A stretch of DNA of 64,000 bases from Methanoculleus frigidifontis. Its GTDB lineage: Archaea; Halobacteriota; Methanomicrobia; Methanomicrobiales; Methanoculleaceae. The position numbers and the translations under genes were made by a program. Where the stretch lies: contig NZ_VCYH01000001.1 in assembly GCF_030464345.1 (NCBI RefSeq), forward strand, positions 496,001-560,000. The letters are read 5' to 3'. Of the stretch, positions 42,999-52,124 are shown one piece after another (within the stretch, counting starts at the first letter, position 1; every line of letters starts with the position of its first letter). Below the pieces are notes generated by a model. The model was not told the origin of the DNA, ran no database searches, and was given only the letters and a program-made list of their open reading frames with translations.

Positions 42999-45119
42999 TC
43001 AGGCCGGCACCTGCTCCTTCTTCTCCCGGTCCCAGTGGCGGTGCTGGGCAATGGCCGTCTTGAAATTCCCGGCAAACGAGTGCATGTCTCCCCGGCTCCC
43101 GCAGGTCACGACCCCCATATCCACCACGTCTTCTCCGGCGCCGGCATCGGCATACTTCACGCCCCTGATGTCCGATGCCTCCAGAACCTCGATCCCCTCT
43201 CCCGTCGCCCCGATCGGCTTGCAGTGCTTGAATGCCTCGTTGACGAAGTGGAGTACATAGCCCTGGCTTTTGAGGGTATCGGTATGCTTGCCGCCCGGGA
43301 TATAGACGGCGTCGTACATGATCGATGCCGTGGTGACATAGCTCTTGTCGACCTCCATCTCCCTGCCGTCGGCGGATGTGATCATGCCCCGGAACTGCGA
43401 GACGACCAGCGGGTGCGCCCCGGCATCTTTCAGGGCCTGCTTCACCTGCATCACTTCGTTGTGGTCGTAGCCGTCCATGGCGAGGATCGCGACCTTCCTG
43501 CTCTTCACGGTGTCCCTGACGGTGTTCTCCTGGCTGAGATTCGGGGACTTCTTCGTTCCGGAGGACGCGCCCTTCTCTGCCGGCGGCGGCACCCCGATCC
43601 CCGCGGCCACCCGTATCGCGAGGTCGCCGTCGACATTGTTGATGAGGTCCACCACCCGCCGCCGGACTCCCTCGTCTGCGACCTTCCCGAGCTCGAAGTG
43701 GAACGCCTTGACGATGTGCTCCTTCTCGGCATCCGACATGCTGTTCCAGAAGAGCTTCGCCTGGCTGAAGTGGTCGTTGAACTTCTCGCCCCGGGCACGG
43801 ATCTTCCATCCCTCGACCTTCTCCTGGTAGTGGACGAACCCGCCCTCTTCCGCCGGCGCCGGCCGCGGCTTGTTCTCGCCGAGGGCATTTGGGAAGTAGC
43901 TGATCTCGCCGCTGTTGATGGTCATCCGGTTGTAGCCTTCCCGCTGGTTGTTGGCGACCGGCGCCAGCGGGCGGTTGATCGGGATCTCCTGGAAGTTCGG
44001 GCCCCCGAGGCGTATCAGCTGGGTATCGAGGTACGAAAAGAGCCTGCCCTGCAGGAGCGGGTCGTTCGAGAGGTCGATTCCGGGCACGACATTCGCCGGG
44101 CAGAAGGCGACCTGCTCGGTCTCGGCGAAGAAGTTGTCCGGATTCCGGTTCAGGGTCATCTTCCCGATCCAGCGGATCGGCACCTCCTCCTCAGGCCAGA
44201 TCTTGGTCGCGTCCAGGATGTTGAACTCGAATGTGTGCTCGTCCTCCTCCTCAATCATCTGCACGCCAAACTCGAACTCCGGGTAGTCCCCCATCTCGAT
44301 CGCCTCCCAGAGGTCGCGGCGGTTGAAGTCCGGGTCCTTTCCTGCCAGTTTCTGCGTCTCGTCCCAGACGAGCGAGTGGACGCCGAGCAGCGGCCGCCAG
44401 TGGAACTTCACGAACCGCGCCTTCCCCCCGGCGTTGACGAACCGGAAGGTGTTGACCCCGAACCCATCCATCATCCGGTAACTCCGCGGGAGCGCCCGGT
44501 CCGAGAGGACCCACATGATCATGTGGGTGATCTCGGGCAGGTTTCCGACAAAGTCCCAGAAGGTGTCGTGGGCGGCGGAGGCCTGCGGCATCTGGTGGTG
44601 CTGCTCCGGTTTGATGGCGTGGACGAGGTCCGGGAACTTGATCGCGTCTACGATGAAGAAGACCGGCATGTTGTTGCCGACGAGGTCGTAGTTCCCCTCT
44701 TCGGTGTAGAACTTCGTCGCGAACCCCCGGACGTCCCTGACGGTATCGGCGGATCCCCGAAACCCGACGACGGTCGAGAACCGGACGAAGACCGGCGTCT
44801 TCTTGGAAGGATCCTGGAGGAACGCCGCCCTCGTGTACTCGGTCATCGGCTCGTAGACCTGAAAGTAGCCGTGGGCGCCCGATCCCCGGGCATGAACCAC
44901 CCGCTCGGGGATCCGCTCGTGATCAAAGTGCGTCAGCTTCTCGCGGAAGTGAAAGTCCTCAAGGAGCGTCGGCCCGCGCTCCCCGGCCTTCAGCGAATCG
45001 TCGGTGTGGCTGACCCGGACTCCCTGGTTCGTCGTCAGGAACTCGCGTTCTGCGTCCTCGCGGACTGTGTCGAGCTGTTCCTGCTTGCTCTTCTCATCTA
45101 TCTTTCGCCTCTCGTCCAT
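42999..45119 (-). CDS. katE: Large-subunit heme catalase (HPII type)
   Basis: The 706-residue catalase has the large-subunit architecture. The catalytic His is in VVHARGSGAHGYF, the distal Asn in YDLVGNNMPVFF, and the heme-ligating Tyr in GRLFSYLDTQL. A C-terminal flavodoxin/DJ-1-like domain follows (about 555-706; SRKVAILAMDGYDHNEVMQ). It disproportionates hydrogen peroxide in the cytoplasm. It lies 75 bases after ahbC on the same strand, so its heme supply is encoded just upstream. Large catalases are mainly bacterial, and transfer into methanogens is likely. Its 3' end has a decayed copy at 13197-13345. Confidence 0.97.
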   Translation of the reverse strand: MDERRKIDEKSKQEQLDTVREDAEREFLTTNQGVRVSHTDDSLKAGERGPTLLEDFHFREKLTHFDHERIPERVVHARGSGAHGYFQVYEPMTEYTRAAFLQDPSKKTPVFVRFSTVVGFRGSADTVRDVRGFATKFYTEEGNYDLVGNNMPVFFIVDAIKFPDLVHAIKPEQHHQMPQASAAHDTFWDFVGNLPEITHMIMWVLSDRALPRSYRMMDGFGVNTFRFVNAGGKARFVKFHWRPLLGVHSLVWDETQKLAGKDPDFNRRDLWEAIEMGDYPEFEFGVQMIEEEDEHTFEFNILDATKIWPEEEVPIRWIGKMTLNRNPDNFFAETEQVAFCPANVVPGIDLSNDPLLQGRLFSYLDTQLIRLGGPNFQEIPINRPLAPVANNQREGYNRMTINSGEISYFPNALGENKPRPAPAEEGGFVHYQEKVEGWKIRARGEKFNDHFSQAKLFWNSMSDAEKEHIVKAFHFELGKVADEGVRRRVVDLINNVDGDLAIRVAAGIGVPPPAEKGASSGTKKSPNLSQENTVRDTVKSRKVAILAMDGYDHNEVMQVKQALKDAGAHPLVVSQFRGMITSADGREMEVDKSYVTTASIMYDAVYIPGGKHTDTLKSQGYVLHFVNEAFKHCKPIGATGEGIEVLEASDIRGVKYADAGAGEDVVDMGVVTCGSRGDMHSFAGNFKTAIAQHRHWDREKKEQVPA

Positions 45120-45194
45120 ACCCCCTCACCTGCATCCGTATCGTCCCGACTTCCGGCGGGAATGACGCCCACATTCCGGTCCGGCATCATAAAG

Positions 45195-46439
45195 CTACCG
45201 GAGTGCCGGAGGCTGCGTACGCGCTTCCGGAGAACCGGCCGGCGGGGCGTCTCCGGGAGTTTCCTCGCGGCAGAGCGGGCAGAGCGGGTCTTCCGCCCAG
45301 AGGTCGCCGGTTGCGGCGAGCGCCCGGATCCTGCACCCCCCGCCGCAGGTCTCCCGGTACGGGCACCTGCCGCAGGACCCCCCGACCAGGTCCTTCTTTC
45401 TCCGGAATGCCGAGAGAACGCCGTTATCCGGATCGTTCCAGACGGCGGAGAAGGGCCTGTCCCGGATGCTCCCGACCCTGAGGGCGGGGAGCTGGGCGAA
45501 CTGGCAGGGGTAGATGCTGCCGGCAGGATCGATGTTTGCAATCCGGTCGCCCGCGCTGCACCCGACACCGGAACGGGCGAGGAGCGTGCACATGCTCTCG
45601 TATGCGGGCGGGTCCTCCTCCCGGAGTCTCCGGAACAGGTACACGGCGTCCTGGGGTGCGTCGACGGTGAGAAACTCCATGGCCTCCGGGTCTCCCTCGC
45701 GTGCCTTCTGGACGAGCAGGTCGAGCAGACCGGCGATCTCGCGGGAACCCAGCTGCAGGGCGCCGTAACCCTCCCCTCCCCGGCCGCTCGGCACCAGCCA
45801 GTAGACGCAGAACCGCTCTGCCCCACAGTCCAATGAGAGATCGATGAGGTCCGGGATCTCGGCGTAGTTCTCCCGCGTCGCGGTCACCCGGACGCCGCAC
45901 TTCAGCCCGGCGGATCTGCAGTTCTCAAGGGCCCGGAGTGCCAGCAGAAAGCTCCCGGGAGCGTTTCGCATACGGTCGTGCGTCTCTGCCGTTGCTCCGT
46001 CGAGCGAGACGCCCACGTACTCCACGCCCGCGTCGCAGAGCCGCCGGGCAGCTGCAGGCGTTATCAGCGTGCCGTTGGTGCTGAGAGCGGTGGTCAGGCC
46101 GCAGTCGTTTGCGTGGCGGGCGAGGTCCCAGAAGTCTTCCCTGACGAGGGGTTCGCCCCCGGAGAAGAGGAGGAGGGGTACCCGCATCCCGGCGAGGTCG
46201 TCGATGAGAGCCATCCCTTCCTCCGTCGTCAGCTCGTCCTCCCGCCGCTCTCCCGGCCCTGCCCGGATATAGCAGTGGGAACAGCGGAGGTTGCACCGGT
46301 TCGTGATGTTCCAGAAGACGACCGGCCGGCGGATATCAGAGAAGGCGAGCATGCCGCTCGGGGTCCTGCCGCCGTGCCGGTGGCGGAGCACCTCGCTGAC
46401 CGTGCCCTGTGCGTGGATGTACCTGGTTATTCGGTTCAT
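45195..46439 (-). CDS. ahbC: Fe-coproporphyrin III synthase AhbC (radical SAM)
   Basis: The 414-residue radical SAM protein has an N-terminal extension (MNRITRYIHAQGTVSEVLRH) and the motif CNLRCSHC. A C-terminal SPASM-like Cys cluster reads CGRCPYRETCGGGCRIRA. The N-terminal extension fits AhbC, which removes acetate side chains of didecarboxysiroheme, rather than AhbD. The ATG at 46439 overlaps the ahbB stop by 4 bases. It is the last gene of the heme operon ahbD-A-B-C. Confidence 0.88.
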   Translation of the reverse strand: MNRITRYIHAQGTVSEVLRHRHGGRTPSGMLAFSDIRRPVVFWNITNRCNLRCSHCYIRAGPGERREDELTTEEGMALIDDLAGMRVPLLLFSGGEPLVREDFWDLARHANDCGLTTALSTNGTLITPAAARRLCDAGVEYVGVSLDGATAETHDRMRNAPGSFLLALRALENCRSAGLKCGVRVTATRENYAEIPDLIDLSLDCGAERFCVYWLVPSGRGGEGYGALQLGSREIAGLLDLLVQKAREGDPEAMEFLTVDAPQDAVYLFRRLREEDPPAYESMCTLLARSGVGCSAGDRIANIDPAGSIYPCQFAQLPALRVGSIRDRPFSAVWNDPDNGVLSAFRRKKDLVGGSCGRCPYRETCGGGCRIRALAATGDLWAEDPLCPLCREETPGDAPPAGSPEARTQPPALR

Positions 46440-46930
46440 TGCCCGCGCCCCGGTCCTGTGGCAGGCTCTATCCGCCCGCTCGGCTGTCGCTTGAACTCCT
46501 CGGTGCTGATGATGATCCGGTAGTCGGCGGCACCGGTCGCCCGGGAGAGCGCCCCGACTTTCCGGAGCACGGCCTCCCGGTCGCGGCAGTGGAGCACCGT
46601 GTAGAGGTTGTACTCCCACCGGCCCGGGACGGTGCGGCGCTCGTAGCAATGGGTCACGTCAGGACTCTCTGCCATGGCGGTTCCGATCGCCGCGGCCCGG
46701 TCTCGCGGGACGCTCCAGACCACCATGGCATTGGCCGCAAAGCCGGCCTTCCGGGGGTTGATCCGCGTCCCGAACCGGCGTATGACGCCGGCATCCCGGA
46801 GCCGCTCCAGCCTCCCGACAACCTCCTCTTCGCTGATCCCGAGCGTCCTTGCCGCGTGGAGAAACGGCCGCTCCTCGATCCCGATGCCGTCCTGCGTCAA
46901 CCTGAGAATCTCCCTATCGATCCCGTCCAT
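46436..46930 (-). CDS. ahbB: Siroheme decarboxylase subunit AhbB
   Basis: The 164-residue protein has an AsnC/Lrp-like fold: winged helix (LGISEEEVVGRLERLRDAGVIRRFGTRINPRKAG, in parts) and a RAM-like domain with VTHCYERRTVPGRWEYNLYTVLH. AhbA and AhbB form a heterodimer that decarboxylates siroheme to 12,18-didecarboxysiroheme. It overlaps ahbA by 17 bases and ahbC by 4. An Lrp-type regulator is ruled out by the operon context and by the CYERR block. Confidence 0.9.
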   Translation of the reverse strand: MDGIDREILRLTQDGIGIEERPFLHAARTLGISEEEVVGRLERLRDAGVIRRFGTRINPRKAGFAANAMVVWSVPRDRAAAIGTAMAESPDVTHCYERRTVPGRWEYNLYTVLHCRDREAVLRKVGALSRATGAADYRIIISTEEFKRQPSGRIEPATGPGRGQ

Positions 46931-47402
46931 ATCGTTCCTCCTCCAGCCAGAACCGCACGTCGATCTTGAACCGCCGCACCACCGGGAGGTCTAGAACATC
47001 CCCGGTCGGGATCCCTGTCCGGCGCCGGATCTCGTCGAGCGTCGCTGCCAGGTCCTCCTCGCTCGCCGCGGCAAGGGTGAACCAGAGGTTGTAGTCGTCG
47101 TCGCGCCGGTAGTTGTGGGATACACTGTCGTAGCCGCTGACGACCGCCGCGACCTCGTCCATCCGCCTCTCGGGCACCCGCATCGCAATGAGCGTGGACG
47201 AGCGGACGCCGAGGCGCTCCGGCTCGAGGACCGGTGCGATATGTTTGATGACCCCCTGCCGGACGAGGGCCTCCAGCCGATCCATCACCTCCCGCTCCTG
47301 CATCCCGAGCGCCTCTCCGAGAACCCAATACGGCCTCGGGTCAAGGGGGAATTCGTCCTGCACCCGCTGGAGCAGCGCCCGGTCATGCGGATCAATCTGC
47401 AT
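46914..47402 (-). CDS. ahbA: Siroheme decarboxylase subunit AhbA
   Basis: The 162-residue partner of AhbB has a winged helix (LGMQEREVMDRLEALVRQGVIKHI) and a ferredoxin-like half carrying the active-site motif SHNYRRDDDYNLWFT. Family members use this His/Tyr/Arg region to hold the porphyrin carboxylates. The ATG at 47402 lies inside the ahbD 3' end (11-base overlap). Longer upstream frames belong to the ahbD gene. Confidence 0.9.
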   Translation of the reverse strand: MQIDPHDRALLQRVQDEFPLDPRPYWVLGEALGMQEREVMDRLEALVRQGVIKHIAPVLEPERLGVRSSTLIAMRVPERRMDEVAAVVSGYDSVSHNYRRDDDYNLWFTLAAASEEDLAATLDEIRRRTGIPTGDVLDLPVVRRFKIDVRFWLEEERYGRDR

Positions 47403-48459
47403 CGGCACCGCCACCCGGCCTGTACAGACACCAGGGGTCCTCGGCCAGGTAGTCTCCGCCGGCACCCCTGCATTCTTCCGTAAGCCCGTATGCCCGTGCA
47501 CGGCACCCGCCGCACCCGGAACGGTACTCGCACCGGCCGCATTTCCCGGCCAGTGCATCGCCGGTGCGGAGGTTTCTCAGGACCTCCGATCCGTCCCAGA
47601 TCTCTCCAAACGCTGTCTCGCGGACGTTCCCGAGGCTCAGCGGGAGGTAGGGGCAGGGGGTGACCTCACCCTTCGGGTCTATCCTGCAGTAGCGGATGCC
47701 TGCGATGCACCCCCGTTCCCCGTCCTGCACGGAAAGTCCCATCTCCGCTGCGATCCTGACATACTGCGGGGCGCACGTCGGACGGATGGCGAGGTCCCGG
47801 TCTTTCCGCAGCCGGAGGATCTCCCGGATCAGGGCCTCGTACATCTCCGGGGAGATGTCGACGAGTTCCTTCCCCCGCCCCGTGGGGACGAGGAAGAAGA
47901 ACTGGAAGTCGTGTACCCCGAGGTCTTCTCCGAGCGCCGCGATAGCGTCGAGCTCCCGGTGGTTCTGCAGGGTGACGGTCGTGTGTATCTGGAGACCGAT
48001 ACCGGCGTTTTTGCAGGCCTCGATCCCCTGCACCGCACGCCTCCAGGCACCCGAAACCCCCCTGAACCGGTCGTGCTTCTCCGGGTCTGCAGAGTCCAGA
48101 CTGACCGCCGCTTTCCTGACGCCCGCCTCCGCGAGCCGGACCGCGGTACGGTCATCGATCAGCGTCCCGTTCGTCCCGAGGGCCATCCGGAGCCCGCGGG
48201 AGGTCCCGTATGCGGCAATGTCACAGAGGTCCTCCCGCAGCAGGGGCTCTCCGCCGCTGAGGATCACGACCGGGGATCCGGTTCCTGCAACCTGGTCGAG
48301 GAGCGTCTTCGCCTCGGCGGAGGTGAGTTCCGTCCCCTCTCCCCCGCCCCCTGCGTCCAGGTAACAGTGGGCGCACCGCAGGTTGCATCGGGAGGTGACG
48401 TTCCATGAAATAAGGGCAGGCTGGTATCTGTTGCCGTCCCCCACGCTGCGTGCCATCAC
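47392..48459 (-). CDS. ahbD: Heme synthase AhbD (radical SAM)
   Basis: The 355-residue radical SAM protein has motif CNLRCAHC in SWNVTSRCNLRCAHCYLDAG and a C-terminal Cys cluster CGRCEYRSGCGGCRARA for a second Fe-S centre. It begins almost directly at the SAM motif, which fits AhbD, the enzyme that converts Fe-coproporphyrin III to heme by oxidative decarboxylation. ATGs at 48459 and 48456 are possible starts. It is the first gene of ahbDABC. A weak TATA-like element lies near 48530. Confidence 0.88.
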   Translation of the reverse strand: MMARSVGDGNRYQPALISWNVTSRCNLRCAHCYLDAGGGGEGTELTSAEAKTLLDQVAGTGSPVVILSGGEPLLREDLCDIAAYGTSRGLRMALGTNGTLIDDRTAVRLAEAGVRKAAVSLDSADPEKHDRFRGVSGAWRRAVQGIEACKNAGIGLQIHTTVTLQNHRELDAIAALGEDLGVHDFQFFFLVPTGRGKELVDISPEMYEALIREILRLRKDRDLAIRPTCAPQYVRIAAEMGLSVQDGERGCIAGIRYCRIDPKGEVTPCPYLPLSLGNVRETAFGEIWDGSEVLRNLRTGDALAGKCGRCEYRSGCGGCRARAYGLTEECRGAGGDYLAEDPWCLYRPGGGADAD

Positions 48460-48612
48460 TCAGATCACCAGAAGATACCGGTAGGCTCTCCTCCGGACGG
48501 AGAGAGCAGGGGTATACTCGGGCGACGCTATATCAAGGTATCGGGGAGGAGGAATCTGCGTTCTCCCCGGAGACAGCCTGTGACCGGGGAGGCGGCGGCG
48601 CGTACCCTGCAC

Positions 48613-49464
48613 TCACCGTGTCCGCACCCAGAGCGATCGCCCCTGCATCTCGCCTTCGTCCAGGCGGAGATCCTCGGTGACCGGGGAGAGCACGGTATTC
48701 AGTTCGGCGTCCCGGGCAACGCGGTTGCAGGGAAGGATAATGTCCATCTCGCCGGAGTGGATCATCTCTGCGACCAGCAGCTGGTCGGCGTACGAACCGC
48801 CGGACCTGTCCGGGGATATGTCGGAAGGGACGAAGAGGTCCTGCAGCTGCACATAGACGCCGGGGCGGATATTCGGGAGAACATACTGCACCATCTCAGA
48901 GTATCCCCGGATACCGGACGTATGGTACGTTGCCACCCGGACGACGTCGCCCTCTTCCAGGTCCGAGAAAACGGTCGGGCCGATCAGGTCGTCCGGGTCT
49001 GTCCGGGCTCTCTCCGCAAACCAGCCGGACGGAAACATAAACGAGGATATCGATATGATATCGGTGGCGAGGCGATGGTCGTCGACGGCTCTTCTGGCGA
49101 ACCGCGTCGACTCTCCCGCTCCGATCTCCAGGTAGCGCCCCGGTCTGTTCAGGCAGAGAAATCCGTACAGGGACAGGGCGTCCAGCACCGGGAGATCGCA
49201 GTTCCTCCACGACGGAGTCGCGGACTCACCGGCCGTCCCGACCGGATTGACGGGTATTCTTCGATAGTCGTCACGGAACCCGAGGAGCATGCGGAGCACC
49301 AGAACGTACCAGTGCCGGTTCCGTTCGACGAGTGCGTCGAGCGGCAGGTACGGCTGATCGCCGGCCTTCAGGAACTGTTCGGGGATGTCGTACTCGCAGG
49401 CGGGCCTCTCCGAAGGGAGCAGGCGGCGCATTCCTTCGACAATCTCGCGTATCGGGTCGGGCAT
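48613..49464 (-). CDS. Methyltransferase-like protein of unknown substrate
   Basis: The 283-residue protein has a central Rossmann segment RYLEIGAGESTRFARRAV that resembles SAM motif I, then TDIISISSF and FSDLEEGDVV. A C-terminal block reads YVLPNIRPGVYVQLQDLFVP, which resembles the family of methyltransferases with FkbM- or TylF-like layout. N-terminal 60 residues are helical. It may modify a sugar or lipid. The ATG at 49464 is preceded by an adenine-rich leader. It is divergent from the P-type ATPase gene. Confidence 0.7.
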   Translation of the reverse strand: MPDPIREIVEGMRRLLPSERPACEYDIPEQFLKAGDQPYLPLDALVERNRHWYVLVLRMLLGFRDDYRRIPVNPVGTAGESATPSWRNCDLPVLDALSLYGFLCLNRPGRYLEIGAGESTRFARRAVDDHRLATDIISISSFMFPSGWFAERARTDPDDLIGPTVFSDLEEGDVVRVATYHTSGIRGYSEMVQYVLPNIRPGVYVQLQDLFVPSDISPDRSGGSYADQLLVAEMIHSGEMDIILPCNRVARDAELNTVLSPVTEDLRLDEGEMQGRSLWVRTR

Positions 49465-49562
49465 CGGAATCTCCCGTTTCTCTCGCACTGTCGTTTGCCG
49501 ACGTAGGTGATTATGGCTCTTCCGGCATAAAAGCCTGATTCTGTTCGGTGCAGCACCGAGAA

Positions 49563-49572
49563 CCTTTAAGTA
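49563..49572 (+). promoter_or_regulatory. TATA box of the P-type ATPase gene
   Basis: CTTTAAGTAC lies about 30-39 bases before the ATG at 49602. A transcript starting about 25 bases downstream, near 49592, would exclude earlier in-frame ATGs at 49548 and 49581. This supports the chosen start. Confidence 0.5.
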
Positions 49573-49601
49573 CCCTACCGATGATGGGACTAAATACGGC
49601 A

Positions 49602-52115
49602 ATGGACGGTGATACACCCCCGCATGCCCGGGACATTCAGTCGGTGCGAACGGCACTCGGCACATCGTTTGATGGCCTCTCCGACGAAGAGGCGCGCAGG
49701 AGGCTCGAACGCTACGGAAAAAACATCCTCGAAGAAGAGGAGATCAGCAGGTTCCGCATCTTCATCAAGCAGTTCCAGGACTTCCTGATCTACATCCTGA
49801 TGGCTGCGGCCGTCATCGCGCTCCTCGCCGCGGACTTCAAGGACTTCGTTGTCATCGTCGCGCTGATCCTGGTCAACGGGCTTATCGGCTACTGGCAGGA
49901 ACTGAAAGCGGAGTCCTCGATCCGCGCCCTGAAAAAGCTCACGGAGAGCAGGGTGTCGGTGGTCAGGGAGGGAGAGATCCGCCAGGTACCGTCCCCGGAG
50001 ATCGTCCACGGCGACGTCGTCCTCCTTGCCGAAGGGGATATTGTTACCGCGGATATCCGGCTCTACGAGAGTTACGGCCTCGCGGTCGACGAGGCGACGA
50101 TGACCGGGGAATCGGTTCCGGTCTCCAAGGATCATCAGGCGGTCCTCGATCCCGGTGCCCAGCCCTACGAGCTCGCCAACAGTCTGCTGTCCGGGACCAC
50201 CGTCGTGCGGGGCTCAGGGAGGGGATTTGTGGTGCGCACCGGGCGCGACACCTACCTGGCCGGCATCGCGGCGCGGGCGCAGGAGGCATCCCCCGAAAGC
50301 CCGTTCACCCGGGCGATCCGGGACTTTTCGATGCGCTACGCTGTTCTAATCATGATTATTCTTGTGCTGGTCGGGACGGTCGCGTTCCTGCAGGGGCGGG
50401 AGCTGGTCGGTATCGCCTACCTCCTGGTCGCCCAGCTCGTCTCCGCGGTTCCGGCAGGGCTGCCGCTGGTGGTCACCCTGGTGATGGTGGTCGGTGCGCT
50501 GGCGCTCAGCCGGAAACAGACCCTGACCCGGCACCTCCCGTCGGTGGAGACGCTCGGAAGCGCCACGGTGATCGCCTCGGACAAGACCGGAACGATCACC
50601 GAAGGGCGGCTGGCCGTGCAGGACGACGTTGCCCTGGACTCCCGTGCTCTCATGCTGGCGGCGGCTCTCTGCAACGACGCCCGGGAGGGGACCGGCGATC
50701 CGATCGACGTCGCCCTCTCCCGGTGGGTCGGGGAGTACGGCGAGCTCCGGGAGCGGCACCCCCGCACCTGGGTCTTCCCGTTCGACACGGCGATGAAACT
50801 GATGGCGACCGCAAACGAGGTGGACGGCCGCCGCCGGTTCTTCATCAAAGGGGCGTTTGAGGAGCTCGCGAAGCGTGCAGAGAACCGGGACGACCTGGCT
50901 GCTCTCGAGGAGCGCTTGAACGCGATGGCCGAGGGCGGTCTTCGGGTGCTGGCGTTCGGTGCCGGGGACTGGCAGGGCGAGGACCCGGACGCGTGGCGCT
51001 ACGAGATCGTCGGGCTGGTCGGGTTCCTTGACCCGCCGAAAGACGGCGTCCGGGAGTCGGTCATCACCGCCCGGAAGGCGGGTATCCGCGTGCTGATGAT
51101 CACCGGCGACTACCCGCTGACGGCACGGGCGATCGCCGGGGAGGTGGCGATCTGGAAGGAAGGGGAGTCGGTCCTGACCGGGGGCGAGATCGAGTCCATG
51201 GACGACGATGCCCTCTACGCAGCTCTCGCGACCGCGACGGTTCTTGCCCGGGTGATCCCCGAGCATAAGTACCGGGTCGTGCGGGTCCTGCAGGACCGCG
51301 GCGAGATCGTCGCGGTGAGCGGCGACGGCGTGAACGACGTCCCGGCGCTGAAGGCGGCGGATCTCGGGATTGCGATGGGTTCGGGGACCGAAGCGGCAAA
51401 GAGCGTCGCCAAGATGGTGATCCTGGACAACAATCTGCGGGTGATCGTCGACGCGATCGAGAACGGCCGGGTGATCGTCGACAACGTCCGGAAGGTGATC
51501 TACTACCTCCTCTCAACCTCCATCTCCGAGGTGGTGCTGATCAGCACCTCCATCTTTGCCGGATTTCCGCTTCCGCTCGTCCCCATTCAGATCCTCTGGA
51601 TCAACCTGGTTACGGACGGCGTCCAGGACAAGATGTTCCCGTTCATCAAGGAGGAGGGGGACGTCATGAGGCGGCCGCCCAAACCGCCTGCCCGGCAGTT
51701 CTTCGAGCGCCGGCAGATCACCCGGATCCTGATCTTCGGGCTGGTCATGGGCATGGCGAGTTTTCTGGTCTTTGAGCACCTTATTTTCCGGTTCCCCTAT
51801 GAAACCGCCAATGCGATCATCTTCACCGCGTTCGCGGCGTTCCAGTGGTCGAACGGCATCCAGGCGCAGAAAGAGCACGAGCCGTTCTTTGTGAACATCC
51901 GACGCAGCCTGACGATCAATCCGCTCATCTTCCTCAGCGTTCTCATCGGGCTCGTGCTGCAGCTGGCCGCGATCTATATTGTGCCCTCCTGGTTCAATGC
52001 CGTGCCCCTGGCACCGGAGCAGTGGGGTTACGTCGCTTTGCTCGCCGTCGTGGCCTTCGCCGTGGTGGAGACGATCAAGTGGGTGGAGTACCTGGCCGAC
52101 AGGGCGGCAGGGTAA
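49602..52115 (+). CDS. P-type cation-transporting ATPase (P2/P3-like)
   Basis: The 837-residue pump has all P-type blocks: the actuator TGES (in DEATMTGESVPV), the phosphorylation site SDKTGTITE, KGAFEEL in the nucleotide domain, MITGDYPLTARAIA and GDGVNDVPALKAADLGIAMG. Membrane segment 4 reads SAVPAGLPLVVT, with Ala where Ca pumps have Glu and H+ pumps have Val. Segment 5 has SISEVVL and segment 6 has WINLVTDG, both calcium-pump-like. The ion is therefore uncertain; a proton or a monovalent or divalent cation is possible. The 5' region was set using the TATA box at 49563. Confidence 0.9.
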   Translation: MDGDTPPHARDIQSVRTALGTSFDGLSDEEARRRLERYGKNILEEEEISRFRIFIKQFQDFLIYILMAAAVIALLAADFKDFVVIVALILVNGLIGYWQELKAESSIRALKKLTESRVSVVREGEIRQVPSPEIVHGDVVLLAEGDIVTADIRLYESYGLAVDEATMTGESVPVSKDHQAVLDPGAQPYELANSLLSGTTVVRGSGRGFVVRTGRDTYLAGIAARAQEASPESPFTRAIRDFSMRYAVLIMIILVLVGTVAFLQGRELVGIAYLLVAQLVSAVPAGLPLVVTLVMVVGALALSRKQTLTRHLPSVETLGSATVIASDKTGTITEGRLAVQDDVALDSRALMLAAALCNDAREGTGDPIDVALSRWVGEYGELRERHPRTWVFPFDTAMKLMATANEVDGRRRFFIKGAFEELAKRAENRDDLAALEERLNAMAEGGLRVLAFGAGDWQGEDPDAWRYEIVGLVGFLDPPKDGVRESVITARKAGIRVLMITGDYPLTARAIAGEVAIWKEGESVLTGGEIESMDDDALYAALATATVLARVIPEHKYRVVRVLQDRGEIVAVSGDGVNDVPALKAADLGIAMGSGTEAAKSVAKMVILDNNLRVIVDAIENGRVIVDNVRKVIYYLLSTSISEVVLISTSIFAGFPLPLVPIQILWINLVTDGVQDKMFPFIKEEGDVMRRPPKPPARQFFERRQITRILIFGLVMGMASFLVFEHLIFRFPYETANAIIFTAFAAFQWSNGIQAQKEHEPFFVNIRRSLTINPLIFLSVLIGLVLQLAAIYIVPSWFNAVPLAPEQWGYVALLAVVAFAVVETIKWVEYLADRAAG

Positions 52116-52124
52116 ACCGCATTC

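Noticed and set aside
43035-45836. Very long plus-strand frame opposite katE and ahbC
   Set aside because: GC-rich genes leave long stop-free antisense frames. The minus strand carries motif-complete catalase and AhbC, so the plus frame is a shadow.
46440-46649. Upstream extension of ahbC
   Set aside because: The extra residues are an out-of-frame reading of ahbB. The overlap start at 46439 fits the operon.
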